Origin: Chondrus crispus
Lineage: Eukaryota > Rhodophyta > Florideophyceae > Gigartinales > Gigartinaceae
NCBI RefSeq assembly: GCF_000350225.1
Contig: NW_005179313.1
Span: 1 to 64,000 of the forward strand
Reading direction: 5' to 3'
DNA: 64,000 bases
The notes beneath the pieces are model-generated. The model saw only the letters and a list, made by a program, of their open reading frames with translations, made no database searches and had not been told where the DNA came from. Below, piece by piece: positions 54,999-64,000 of this stretch. Both the position numbers and the translations under genes were made by a program. Each line of letters opens with the position of its first letter. Position 1 is the first letter of the stretch.

Positions 54999-57250
54999 AT
55001 GGCGGATCACCGCACGGAACGGGGAGAGCCCCCACGCGAGCGGCCTCCCTCGGCGGCACCCGCGCCGGCGCTCTCGTTTCATCCAGCGTGGTCTTTGCGC
55101 GCCAGGGACCAGCCCGCTACGGGTCCCTCTGACCGTCCAGCGCGGCTCGCGGGTACCGGCAGCCTCCCGTCTCGAGGCCCTTCTCCCGACGAGCGCAGGC
55201 CCTTGCCGCGACCCCTAAGATCAGCCCCGCCTCCCCAGGTCGGAGATTTGACTGTACTGAGGCGGTCGCCCGACTGGGTCGCAGCTACGGGACGCCCGGC
55301 AACCGACAGGGGAACTCAGCCGGCGCGGCCTGATCCGTATGCGGTGACGCCCCCGGCGGCGACGACGCCGCCGACAGGCTGGGTCCACGCCGGGGTGCGT
55401 TCCGTCCCGTCCCTGTTGCCAGGGAGCGATTTGGACGACCGGGCGTCACGGGGTGGTCAGAACCCCTCGCAGGGGCAACCGCCGATGACCGTCCATGCCT
55501 ACATCGGTACGGCCTTCCCCGATTCCGTCCGGTTTCAAGCCATCCCGAGGCGGAGGGGCATCCGCACGCCCTCCCCTCGCGGAAGAGTTCGGCAAGGACA
55601 CCGCTTGGCTGCGTGGAGGACCCGTTGGCTCCATGCACCGCATCGGGTGATGGCCGACTCCCGTTCGGATCTTTTGTACGTCCGCTGCGCGGGCGAGGCG
55701 CAGTACCACGCGCAGTTGTTCGGTCTCTTCGAGCGGTTCGGCGGGGATGTGGATCCCAGGCCCCGCGTCCAACTGGTGGCCTTCCCCCGCCCGTTCGACA
55801 GGTGGTAAAGTGTGGCCAACCGCGCCCGGTGGGGTGAGAATTCTGCGAAGGAGAGCCGACTGCGGTGGCGCCGCGTGGATGCCTATTTCCACATGTGGCA
55901 CACCACGCAATTCTTCGGGGTCCCCCTGTCGGCCCGGGGTCAGTTATACCCCGCCTTACCGGACGGATAGAGTAGCCTCGAGGCCCCGGAGTACCTCTGT
56001 GTCCCCACGCCCAGCATGCTGGCGTATATCGCCGCACGCTGGATGCCGGTGGGTCCGTTTGGTCGGGAAGCCTCGGCGGGCACGCGCCGGCCGATCGATG
56101 CGATCATTCTTTCAGAATGGGCCCTCTTCGCCTTGCTATGTTTTCTATACGCCGCACGGGACGGCCTTCCGTTTTTCACAAGGTGCCCGGACCCCTGCTT
56201 GGCAAGCCGGAATGCGAATGACCGCGGCGAGCGGGGCTCACTCTTCCGGTTATCTCCGGGGCTTTTGCAGCTCATCTGGTCGGTCAGAGTGGCGGCCATC
56301 CTCGAGGGTACGTCCTTCGACCCGACTGGCGCCGAGGCCGTCCTGGACTTCTCCGAGCGGTTGACCTGGTCCCTCCCCGAGCGGGGGGACTTCGTCTGGT
56401 ACAGTTGGGACCGCGAGTGCTCCCTGCGGATGCCGCATTGGGATGGCACCTCGGCGGAGGCTGCCAACTGGTACGAGCCCCTGCCGGACGCAGACACCGC
56501 GTCATACGGCGCCGTCATTGCCTCAGGCGCCGGATGGGGCGCGGCGGTCACCTCCGCCAGGGCCCCCGTCGAGCCCTCAACCGAGTCGTTGCCGGTCACG
56601 GCGGCTCCGCTCTCGCCGATGCCGGGTACAACCGGCACCACGGAGGGTGTTCCAGTTGGTCCGTCGACGCCGCCCGATGTAGCCGTGCCGGTGCTGCGGA
56701 CTCCCCGCGAGCCATGGAGGAGGGAGAGCCCTTGGCGGCATCTGCCCCGTTGGCGCCCCCTCCCGTTGTCCCTACTGTAGAGCCGGCGGCGGTAAATTTG
56801 CCTGAGGTGGCACCCACGTCGGCACCAGACTCCGCCGCTTTCCCCGTCAGCGATATGACCGGGACGGGGACTCAGAACCCTTCGGTGGTCGCTGATGAAG
56901 CCTCTAAGGGCGCACCGAATGGAGGGGCTCCCGCTGCAGTTCCAGACGAGCAGGATGCCCTGCGCGCTCTGCAAGTGGAGTGCGGATACGCAGGTGTACC
57001 CGCGCCGCTCACCCTTGCAGCGGGTTTGACGTCCGCGCCAGCTTGGCTGGTTGAGGTGACCCAACTCAAGGCGCGGGTGGCGGGCCTCCAGTTCGCGATC
57101 CGCCAGCGTGACACCGGCGAGGACCTTCTGCGGGGTGAGACGATAGCGCGTATCCGCGCCGCTCAGGACCCCCTCACAGTATTGAGCGAGCAGGTGGCGG
57201 CCAAGAGACCGTACAGTTCGGTCGATGTCAACCCCGCGGGCACGACGTAG
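54999..57250 (+). pseudogene. Antisense ORF of element C (broken, about 750 codons)
   Basis: Opposite in direction to C pol. From ATG 54999 (MADHRTERGEPPRERPP) the frame runs through a Pro-rich N terminus and DSRSDLLYVRCAGEAQY to TAA at 55806. It continues in the same frame (YFHMWHTTQFFGVPLSARG) to a TAG near 55965, then through MLAYIAARWMPVGPFG and IDAIILSEWALFALLCFLY to 56780. A shift near 56715 leads to the last part (56405-57250 frame) with a likely coiled coil (VEVTQLKARVAGLQFAIRQR). Layout (Pro-rich, globular, basic/low complexity, C-terminal coil) and length parallel the 822-residue antisense ORF of A, but I see no convincing sequence identity. Function unknown. Confidence 0.5.
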
Positions 57251-58638
57251 GGGACGGAGCCCTCCGCCAAGCGCCAACGTCGCGACTAAGGCCGGTCCCG
57301 GAGGCGGGGAGAGTAGCGAACTGCCTCCAGGGACCAAGTCCCTTCCTTTCAGTAAATGAGTCCTTCTTCTCCTGGCTCCCTCGTTGGCCTTGTCGCTCGA
57401 GTTCGCGTCCTTCTTCTCCTGGCCCCTACGGGTTTCCCCGAATTTTGTCCCTTCCAGCCGATATCGGTAGTCCGTCGGCTCCGCGGGTCGCGATAGGTGG
57501 ACCCGCGGTTTTCCCGACGTGGTCCCTGCGACGGCCGTTGCCGGTCCACGGTCACCGCGGGGCGTCATCTCCGCGCAGAGGTGCGGTACCTCCCGTCGCG
57601 GGGGGAAGGTACCCCCTGCCCACGCATTTAAAAACGGGGCCCTCCCTCTGGAAACGGGCGGTTTTCAAAGAACGGTGGTACTGTATCCCGCTCTAGTCGA
57701 GGTAAAGCGGGGCCGTCCCCGTCCGGGAACCTCTCTGGCGGTCCATATTAGCGGTTTTTTCAACTTGGCACCCCCGGACGCCGGCGGACCAGGGGAGTGC
57801 AATGCCGTCAACGGGAGTGGGCTACGATTTTTCCACCCTTCTAGGGAGGAAAACGTAGCCCTCCTTTGGGCTTAATTACAAGCCGGCGATGGGAGTCACC
57901 TCCTTGCCATCCATGGCCCTTATGCGCCGGGTCAATCCGGCGCGGGGCAGCGGTGGGGCGCGGTTGCCCGCGCGCTCTTGCGGTGGAGGGTTACCGCAAC
58001 GGGTGCGGCCTGTGGCCTACCCCCGGGGTCGCCCGTCGATGTGAGATCTTCCCGGCCGCCTGGTCCGGGGTACCGCTGCGGGTTTTCCTCTGCGCTTCCA
58101 TGTCGGGTTGACGCGTACCGCGGCCCGATGGGCGGGCGACCGCACTATCGTCGTGACGGGTCATTGCGGGGGGTTCCCGTTCCCCCTGCAACACCCGGTG
58201 CGCGTCCCCACTAGCGGCTTGGGGCAAAACCTGCCTTTTCCTTGGTAATTTCCGCCTGCTTTTTCCTGGCGGTGGGTGGCTTTTCGGCGTTTTGACAACT
58301 CCGATTGCGTGTTTCCCTTCGTCAGAGGCGCCGCGATCCGCCGCCGCTGCTCTGCAGATCACATCCGTAGGGGCACGGTTTCTGGCACCCAGTCGGTCTT
58401 GGGTCGCTGCGCCCTTGAGCGCCCGGCGAGGGCTCGCCATGACAGTATTTCCACACCGGTATCCCCCCGTTCGGTCTTGTCCTCCGGGTGCTAACCCGGA
58501 CTCGGGAGAGGGCTACACTTTTATCCACCCCGAGGGGGGTGAGACGTAGCCCGCCCGAGTGTTTCCTTGGCCATTGCCGTGTCGGGTCGCCCCGCCGCCG
58601 GGTCCGTTACATCTGCGCCGGGTCTATCCCGTGCAGTT
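57251..58638 (-). other. Element C non-coding region with two hairpins
   Basis: Homologous in inverted orientation to B 13560-14985. Hairpins gggctacgatttttcc / ggaaaacgtagccc at 57819-57861 and gggctac / gtagccc at 58510-58552. The 79-bp array of B is not present as an array. Confidence 0.65.
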
Positions 58639-59666
58639 TTAGCGGTGGCGCGCGGTTGTCCGCGCGCGCCAGAAGCGATCGATGAAGGGTTGCGGGAGGC
58701 CTTCGGCGGGTTCCCAGGTATCGTCCGCTGGGGTAAAACCATACCAGCGGACCTTGTACTGGCTGCCGCTGCGGGTCTCCCGGTGGGCGACCAAGTGGTC
58801 AACCACGTACTCCGCTGGCGGTTGGGGTGTTCCCGCCGGCGGGTCCGTTGCCGGTGCGGCCACAGTGGGGTCTTGGGGTCCCCGCGGCATCTTGGTTACC
58901 CGATCGATGCTCACGCGGTTCGAGACCCGTCTTGGTCGACGACAACTGTGGCTTCCGTGGCGGATCGGACCCGAAACGGGCCTTCCATTTTCGGTAAGAG
59001 CTTGACAGACGGTCCTCCTCTGTCGCTCGGTAGGTCTCCCCGCTTGGCGCTCGTCAACGGCCGCGGTGGACGGTCTACGTAGACAAAGTCTCCCACCGCG
59101 ATGGTCGCACGGAAACGCACCTTCTTATCGAAGTCGGCTTTGTACCTCGTCGGCGCCGCGGTTAGTTTCACCCGAGTGCGCTCGAGGGCATCCCAGAGCT
59201 TCCGCAACGCCGCGCGCTTGTACTGTACCGGGGTCCGCAGGTCTTTCGTATGGGATCCGGCGTCCTGCGGTACAGTACCGGGCAGTGCCAATCCGGACGG
59301 TGGTCGCGTCAGCACCAGGTCGAACGGGGTTGTGTCCGTTGACCGGTGGACCTGCGTATTACACGCCAAGGTCAGGGGCTGGATGTACTCGTCCCAGTCC
59401 CTCTGATGTTCCTCGATATAATGTCGGAGGCGCTGCACCAGGGTGCGGTTGAACCGTTCGGTTTGCATATTTGTCTGGGGGTGATAGGCGGTAGTCAGGT
59501 AGTGCATCACCCTCAGCATGGCGCACACTGCGTCGAAGCACTTGGCGGCAAATTGTTGTCCGTTATCGGTTAGCACGTAACGAGGTGCGCCGTATATGTA
59601 GACCCAGTTTCCCAGGAAGGCGTTTGCCACAACCGACGCGGTGGTTGTCCGTAACGAGATGCTGCG
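58639..59666 (-). pseudogene. pol: Element C integrase C-terminal half and chromodomain
   Basis: The minus strand reads LTDNGQQFAAKCFDAVCAML, HPQTNMQTERFNRTLVQRL and PFDLVLTRPPSG, then a one-base shift near 58920 (DQDGSRTA against SIDRVTKMPRG), and a chromodomain ending at 58639 (EYVVDHLVAHRE ... YKVRWYGFTPADDTWEP). At the position of the B in-frame TGA, this copy has Phe. Cut at 59666 by the D LTR. Confidence 0.88.
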
Positions 59667-60243
59667 TGTGGTATAACTACCCACGTCCGGACCACTCGAA
59701 AACAAGGGGGGATTAGTGTGAGGGAGCGCGCGACGCGGGGTACCCACGCGAGCGCGGACCGATCGGAAGAACTCGTAAAGAGGGAAGGCACACGTGGCCG
59801 GGGCTGCGCATCTGAGTGGAGGTGCTATAACCACACAGCCGGTCACGGGTTAGAAGCCTGAGACTTAGATGTAAAGCCGGACGGAGTTGCCAAAAAGCCG
59901 TAAAGGGAAGGGAGGCGAGTCTGCCTCCCGTTTACTGGAACGGGGCAGGTGCCCACGGTCTTAACACCTAAGTGGGACGCCAGGACACCTGTCCCGCTAC
60001 AGTAGCTGTTACTTACTGTATACCAGCTACTGTGCCAAATTGGCTAATTTGTGCCATTAAGTACTAATTACTAATTACTTACCGTTCGGATCCCACACGT
60101 GTAACCAGCGAGGTACTACTGTACTCCGCACCGGCCGTGTGCTGTAAATATAACTCCTTACAGTTCTTCTCGCGCTTACAGTCATCGTACTGTATCCCGG
60201 GGCGGCAGCAGTGGCGCCGTTGCCTTTGCGCCGTTGTACTACA
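59667..60243 (-). repeat. LTR of element D (B family, minus strand), inserted in C integrase
   Basis: 577 bp, tgtggtataac to gtactaca, then the inverse polypurine tract gacccccttcctt. Closer to B than the C LTR is, including the shared end of the LTR (60090-60243). It interrupts C between residues equivalent to RSI and the preceding Thr. Confidence 0.92.
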
Positions 60244-62060
60244 GACCCCCTTCCTTACTTCGCGACACGTCCCCGTCGTGGCGCACTAAAGTCCCTGCCA
60301 GCTGTGACGGTCTCCTATCCCGAACGGAGACCATGCGTCAGCCGCGGAGACGCGGCCGTACAGTAGTTACCTTCCTCGAGTACTCAAACCCGCATGCACA
60401 CCCGCAGTGGCGGTCATCTCCCGACCCGCGCAGAGGAGTTCAGCGCTCCTGCGGTTCCCGGTTCTATCCACGGTACGCCACCGTTTGGATTGGGCGGCTT
60501 CCGCTTGCGCCGGGCATCGAACAACCGGCGCAAAGATGCCTTTTTCCAGGACCTCCCCGGAGGGCTGGCCATTTTTCCAAGAATTCCCCTTCGATTTCCT
60601 CCAGAACTGCACGGGTACGCCCCGGCCAGCCCCGCAGCGGTACGTCCCAGACCTTTCCCGGTGCGTGCGGTACCTCTGTCGTCTAAAACAGAGAGCGAAA
60701 ACCGCACGGTAGTCCCTTTCCCGAACGGTTCCTATTTGGAAACCAATACAAACTGTAAAAACAGTCAGAAACGGCATAAACACGTTTCTGTATCCAAATA
60801 GTCCCAGGTCGGCGACGACCTCAGGAGTCTGGAACCGTTCTCGGATATGGGCTACGATTTTTATTCGCCCTTCTAGAGGGGAAATCGTAGCCCTTCTTCC
60901 CGTACAGTGTTCTTTTGAAGAACTGGGCGGGAACTCGGGTTTACAGGTACAGCGGACGGACCTGCTATACCTTCAACCGTCCGGATAGGCTTGCCGTTGC
61001 GGTGGGGCGTCTTCCCCCGGCGCCGGGCATCATCAAACCGGCGCCAAAGGAGCGATTTTCCCCCACCCCCCCCGGGGGCTGGCCGTTTTCCCAAAAACGG
61101 CGCTCTTTCACCCACCAGACAGCGAAGTGTGTGACCGCCAGCCTGTCCGTGCGGTCAGTGGGGAGCTCCCAGCAGCGGTACGCTCTGCTGTTCGTCCAAA
61201 ACCGGTCGGTAAGTCCTGCCATTGTCATTTTCCGCGGAGGCCCGGATTTAGAAACGATAGGAAACTGTAAAAAACGAGCAGAAACAGCGGTTTACAGTTC
61301 CGGTTTCCAAATCTGCTTGGGCCTTCCCAAAGTCGGGTTTTCCGTCTTGGGACCTCCGGACGCGGGCGAACCCGGGGAATGCAATGCCGTTAACGGGTGG
61401 GGGCTACGATTTTTCCCACCCTTTGAGAGGGGAAAACGTAGCCCATCTGAGGACTTAATTAAAAACCGGTGAACGGTTCATTCTAACGTTGCAGCGAGTC
61501 CATCCGCATCGGGTCTATCCGGTCGGGTTCGCCGGTGGCGCACAGTAGTATGTGCGCGCCATGAGCGGTAGATTACCGTTTACGGGAGGCCTTCGGTCAG
61601 TTCCTATATGTAGTCCGCTGGGTTGTAGCCTACCAGCGGACATCGTAGGAGGGGTCGGTACCGGTCTCCTAGAATTTTCCTGTCGGTGTCGGCGGTCGGT
61701 TCGCCCGGCGGCCCGCGATGGGTGATCTTGCGGTGGGTGCTGGGTAGTGCTGCGGAGGTGGTTTCCCGTCCCTACGCAGCACGAGGAGCTCATCCCCACC
61801 AGCGACTTGCGGGGAAATCGACCTTTTCCTTAGTAATTTCTGCCTGCTTTTTCCTCGCGGCGGGTGGCTTCTTGGCGGTTTGACGAGCTCCGATTGGGCG
61901 GTCCCCAAAATCGGTCGTATTTGGAACCGCCGCCCGTGCTCTGAGGGCCACACACACCCGGTTCCTGGCTCTGCTACCGGTGCCTCCTGCAACTCTTCAC
62001 AACCGGTCACCACAGGCACTAGCACTTCCATCTCCAACAATTTCAAAATAGAGATCTCCC
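60244..62060 (-). mobile_element. Element D 3' interior, rearranged
   Basis: 60244-61444 matches B 14940-16143 inverted, with both hairpin modules (stems at 60849-60893 and 61401-61444). Beyond that, pieces resemble the chromodomain end (61510-61680) and the B spacer (61680-61910) in an order unlike B, so D is rearranged and has no intact pol. Its 5' LTR is not seen. Confidence 0.75.
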
Positions 62061-63506
62061 TCGACTAGTCACATTGCCAGCCTCCCGGTCCGACCCATGC
62101 CGAGAGGCAATCGGGGTCCAATTTCCCTTGCTGCCTCTGTCCATCCTGACCAACAATTTCGCACACGGGAGTCAACCTCTCCCGTACCCCTCAACTCTAA
62201 CAGAGTTGATCCCGCAATGAGAACCTATACAACCCTCGTGAGGGCTCACAAAGTTCCAGAGGAAGCCTTACAAGGGACCTCCCTCGAGGATCTGCGAGTT
62301 CTCGCTCACCTCATTACCTCCACTCTAAAGGAAAATAACATTTAGCCAAAGCCCTCACTGAACTCCCTCAACTCCATGGCTGCCTTAACCGTGCTCAAGT
62401 CTTCCTGATTCCTAGATCTGAATGTGGGGTGACGCTCGATTCGCGACGATACCCCCTCGCGCTGGAGTAAAAAATCCAATGCATGTTCGTCATTCATTTC
62501 TGTCCACTTTTGTCCCTTTTCCGTGTGGGCTTTATCGACTACAGTCATTCCTCTGTCACCAACCCTGCCTTCCTCGTGACTCTCACACAAGGGGTCGATG
62601 TACGTTCCCGCTTTTGTTCTCCATGACTCTCCCCTTTTTCCATTTCTTCAAGTTGCAAATTCTCCTCCTTTCGCTATCCTCAAGCCCCTCCGTTTCCTAC
62701 TCTTAAATTTTCCTCCTCTCGCATCTTATATTTGTCCTCCTCTTTAAGTTTCAAAATTTCCTCCTCCTCTCTTTCTCAAATCTCCTCTCTTCTGCATTGC
62801 TCGCCAACAGGCGACGCGCGAGGCTGCATGCGTGATTTAGAGCATTGTTGGGGTCCTCCATCTTTTCGAGTTCGGATAGTCCGTTTGCCGTTTGGATCTA
62901 CCATCGAAAAGGGGGGGTTAGTCCCTCTAGAGCCTCCTAACCAATCCGCCTGTTCGGCTAATAAAACTCAAGTGTTCCGGCATCGTGAAGTTTATTCACG
63001 AAGACATTTGCGTCTCCCTTGAAAGTATATCTCCGATCAATCCTCGAGCGGCTCTTTGCGAGGCGGAATAACTGTTGACCAAGCCTCGGAGAGGGGCGTC
63101 CTGAAATCCACCTCTGGAAGTTTGGTGCTTCCATGTTGCATCCCCATCCATGATGCATGCGTCTCATTTTCTTTCTCTTATTCTCCCCTACTCTTTTCCA
63201 TCCTTGGCGCACGACGGACGTCTCCTTTTCCTTGATACCATGTCCTCGTGTGACTTCTTCCTCCTCTTTAATCTCAGTGCAAGTCCCTTTCCTTCCTCCT
63301 TTTAGGACGTGATCCCCCGTTTGGGAGGGTTGTTTTCACAGTCCCGCAGGAGGTCTACCCCTTGCCAAGTGCTCTTTGCCATTCTGCTCAATGGTGGACC
63401 TCACCCTTCGTCGAGCATAACAAATGTTTGCTTCGCTTCTCCCCTGTTAGTTGATCCACACACCGACCCCTGCCATTTCCGTCAAACGTTTTCCTCGCCT
63501 GGTCAC
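62061..63506. other. 1.4 kb with no supported gene
   Basis: Holds a small plus ORF (62097-62345, 82 codons, MPRGNRGPISLAASVHPDQQ, ending LAHLITSTLKENN) of unknown nature and a pyrimidine-rich stretch at 62610-62800 (tcctcc and tttct runs). Probably further repeat-derived DNA. Confidence 0.4.
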
Positions 63507-64000
63507 TGTAGTATACCCCCCCCCCCTGGGGGTTTAAATTAGATTAAATCAAGAACTAGATCAGCTACTGTAGAGCGTCGAGCTCTACAGTACCACCGCG
63601 CGTGTCCACGTGTACACCACGGGGACAAGGGACTTGCGCATACACGTGCACACGTGTACAGCGCGCGAACGAAGCGCGCACGCACCACGAGTGATACGTG
63701 TACTGTCAGCCTCGACATAACTGACAGTATTACAGTGCAGGCCGACCTGCACTACAGTAGCCCACTACAGTACCACGGTACTGTAGTGTTATGATAGAGT
63801 GTTTTGTATATTAAATATGGAGCGGACCGACGGCGGCGGAAGGGGACAAGCACGGGCTTGTCCTCAACCGACCGCCAAGGTCAGTCCACCCAGCTTATTC
63901 TAAACGTCGCCTTCGCTCTTCGCGCGCGTTTAGTCGGAGCCGAACCGGAATGGACGCGCAGCACGCGAGCGAGCACGGAACCGCCTCCGCCCGTCAGCAC
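63507..64000 (+). repeat. Third A-family LTR, truncated by the window end
   Basis: tgtagtatacccccccc onward matches the first 494 bp of the A LTRs closely, including the TATA-like stretch at 63807. Whether it is a solo LTR or the start of a full element cannot be seen. It is preceded by gtcac, the candidate target duplication. Confidence 0.93.

Larger units (their letters stand above)
54032..59666 (-). mobile_element. Ty3/gypsy element C, B-related, 3' portion
   Basis: 3' LTR, a segment with an antisense ORF, a B-like hairpin region, then the integrase C-terminal half and chromodomain. It is cut at 59666 by the LTR of element D; the 5' part of C is not found in the window. The antisense ORF replaces the part of B that lies between hairpin module 1 and the polypurine tract. 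Confidence 0.8.

Noticed and set aside
55940-57568. 542-codon minus ORF in element C
   Set aside because: Longer than any uninterrupted plus piece, but its product is low complexity (Arg/Ser/Gly/Thr). The plus strand gives a protein-like sequence with hydrophobic core segments and a coiled coil, so the minus frame looks like a shadow.
59667-59846. N-terminal extension of the C pol ORF into the D LTR
   Set aside because: The frame merely happens to stay open through the inserted LTR; residues there have no Pol similarity.

Overview
The window looks like repeat-rich nuclear DNA from a eukaryote. Most of it is GC-rich, LTR-bounded Ty3/gypsy retroelements with chromodomains. A less GC-rich stretch (about 20.5-37.7 kb and 52.4-54.0 kb) holds cut-and-paste and rolling-circle transposon remains, plus a duplicated Uma2-type nuclease gene that resembles cyanobacterial proteins. 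I saw no ordinary housekeeping gene, rRNA, tRNA or CRISPR array. An alga, perhaps a red alga, would fit the Uma2 genes and the repeat content, but this is a low-confidence guess. One 100-N assembly gap lies at 11176-11275.

Layout. (1) 1-20546: element A' (minus strand), a decayed Ty3/gypsy copy whose 5' LTR is at 19946-20546 and whose 3' end lies off the left edge. Its protease region is split by (2) element B (plus strand, 6144-16719), a young element with 576-bp LTRs, a perfect 5-bp target duplication (aacgc), gag with a CCHC knuckle, pol with a chromodomain, and a long 3' region of 79-bp tandem repeats and hairpin modules. (3) 20547-22654: a broken Helitron-type Pif1 helicase into which A' inserted. 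(4) 22690-27800: a segmental duplication carrying two Uma2-like genes with long Ala/Glu-rich coiled-coil tails. (5) 28165-33421: a TTAA-flanked DNA transposon of Kolobok-like appearance with a RecQ-like helicase and a converging DDE-type transposase, both broken. (6) 33649-35120: a PIF/Harbinger element with TTA duplications. (7) 36474-37685: a decayed minus-strand gene, at whose first ATG (8) element A (37686-52376, plus) inserted, with a perfect gacat target duplication. A belongs to the same family as A'. After pol it carries a 5.9-kb extra segment with a clean 822-codon antisense ORF. (9) 52382-54031: twin palindromes and an AT-rich island. (10) 54032-about 62060: minus-strand relatives of B (C, with D inserted into its integrase); C also carries a long, broken antisense ORF. 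(11) 63507-64000: the start of a third A-family LTR.

In the retroelements, gag supplies the capsid and nucleocapsid, and pol supplies protease, reverse transcriptase, RNase H and integrase. The C-terminal chromodomain probably directs integration to particular chromatin. The most unusual content is the antisense ORF of element A, which lies between two copies of the end of pol, and the transposase-plus-RecQ element. Calls rest on reading the sequence and family knowledge; no database search was possible.
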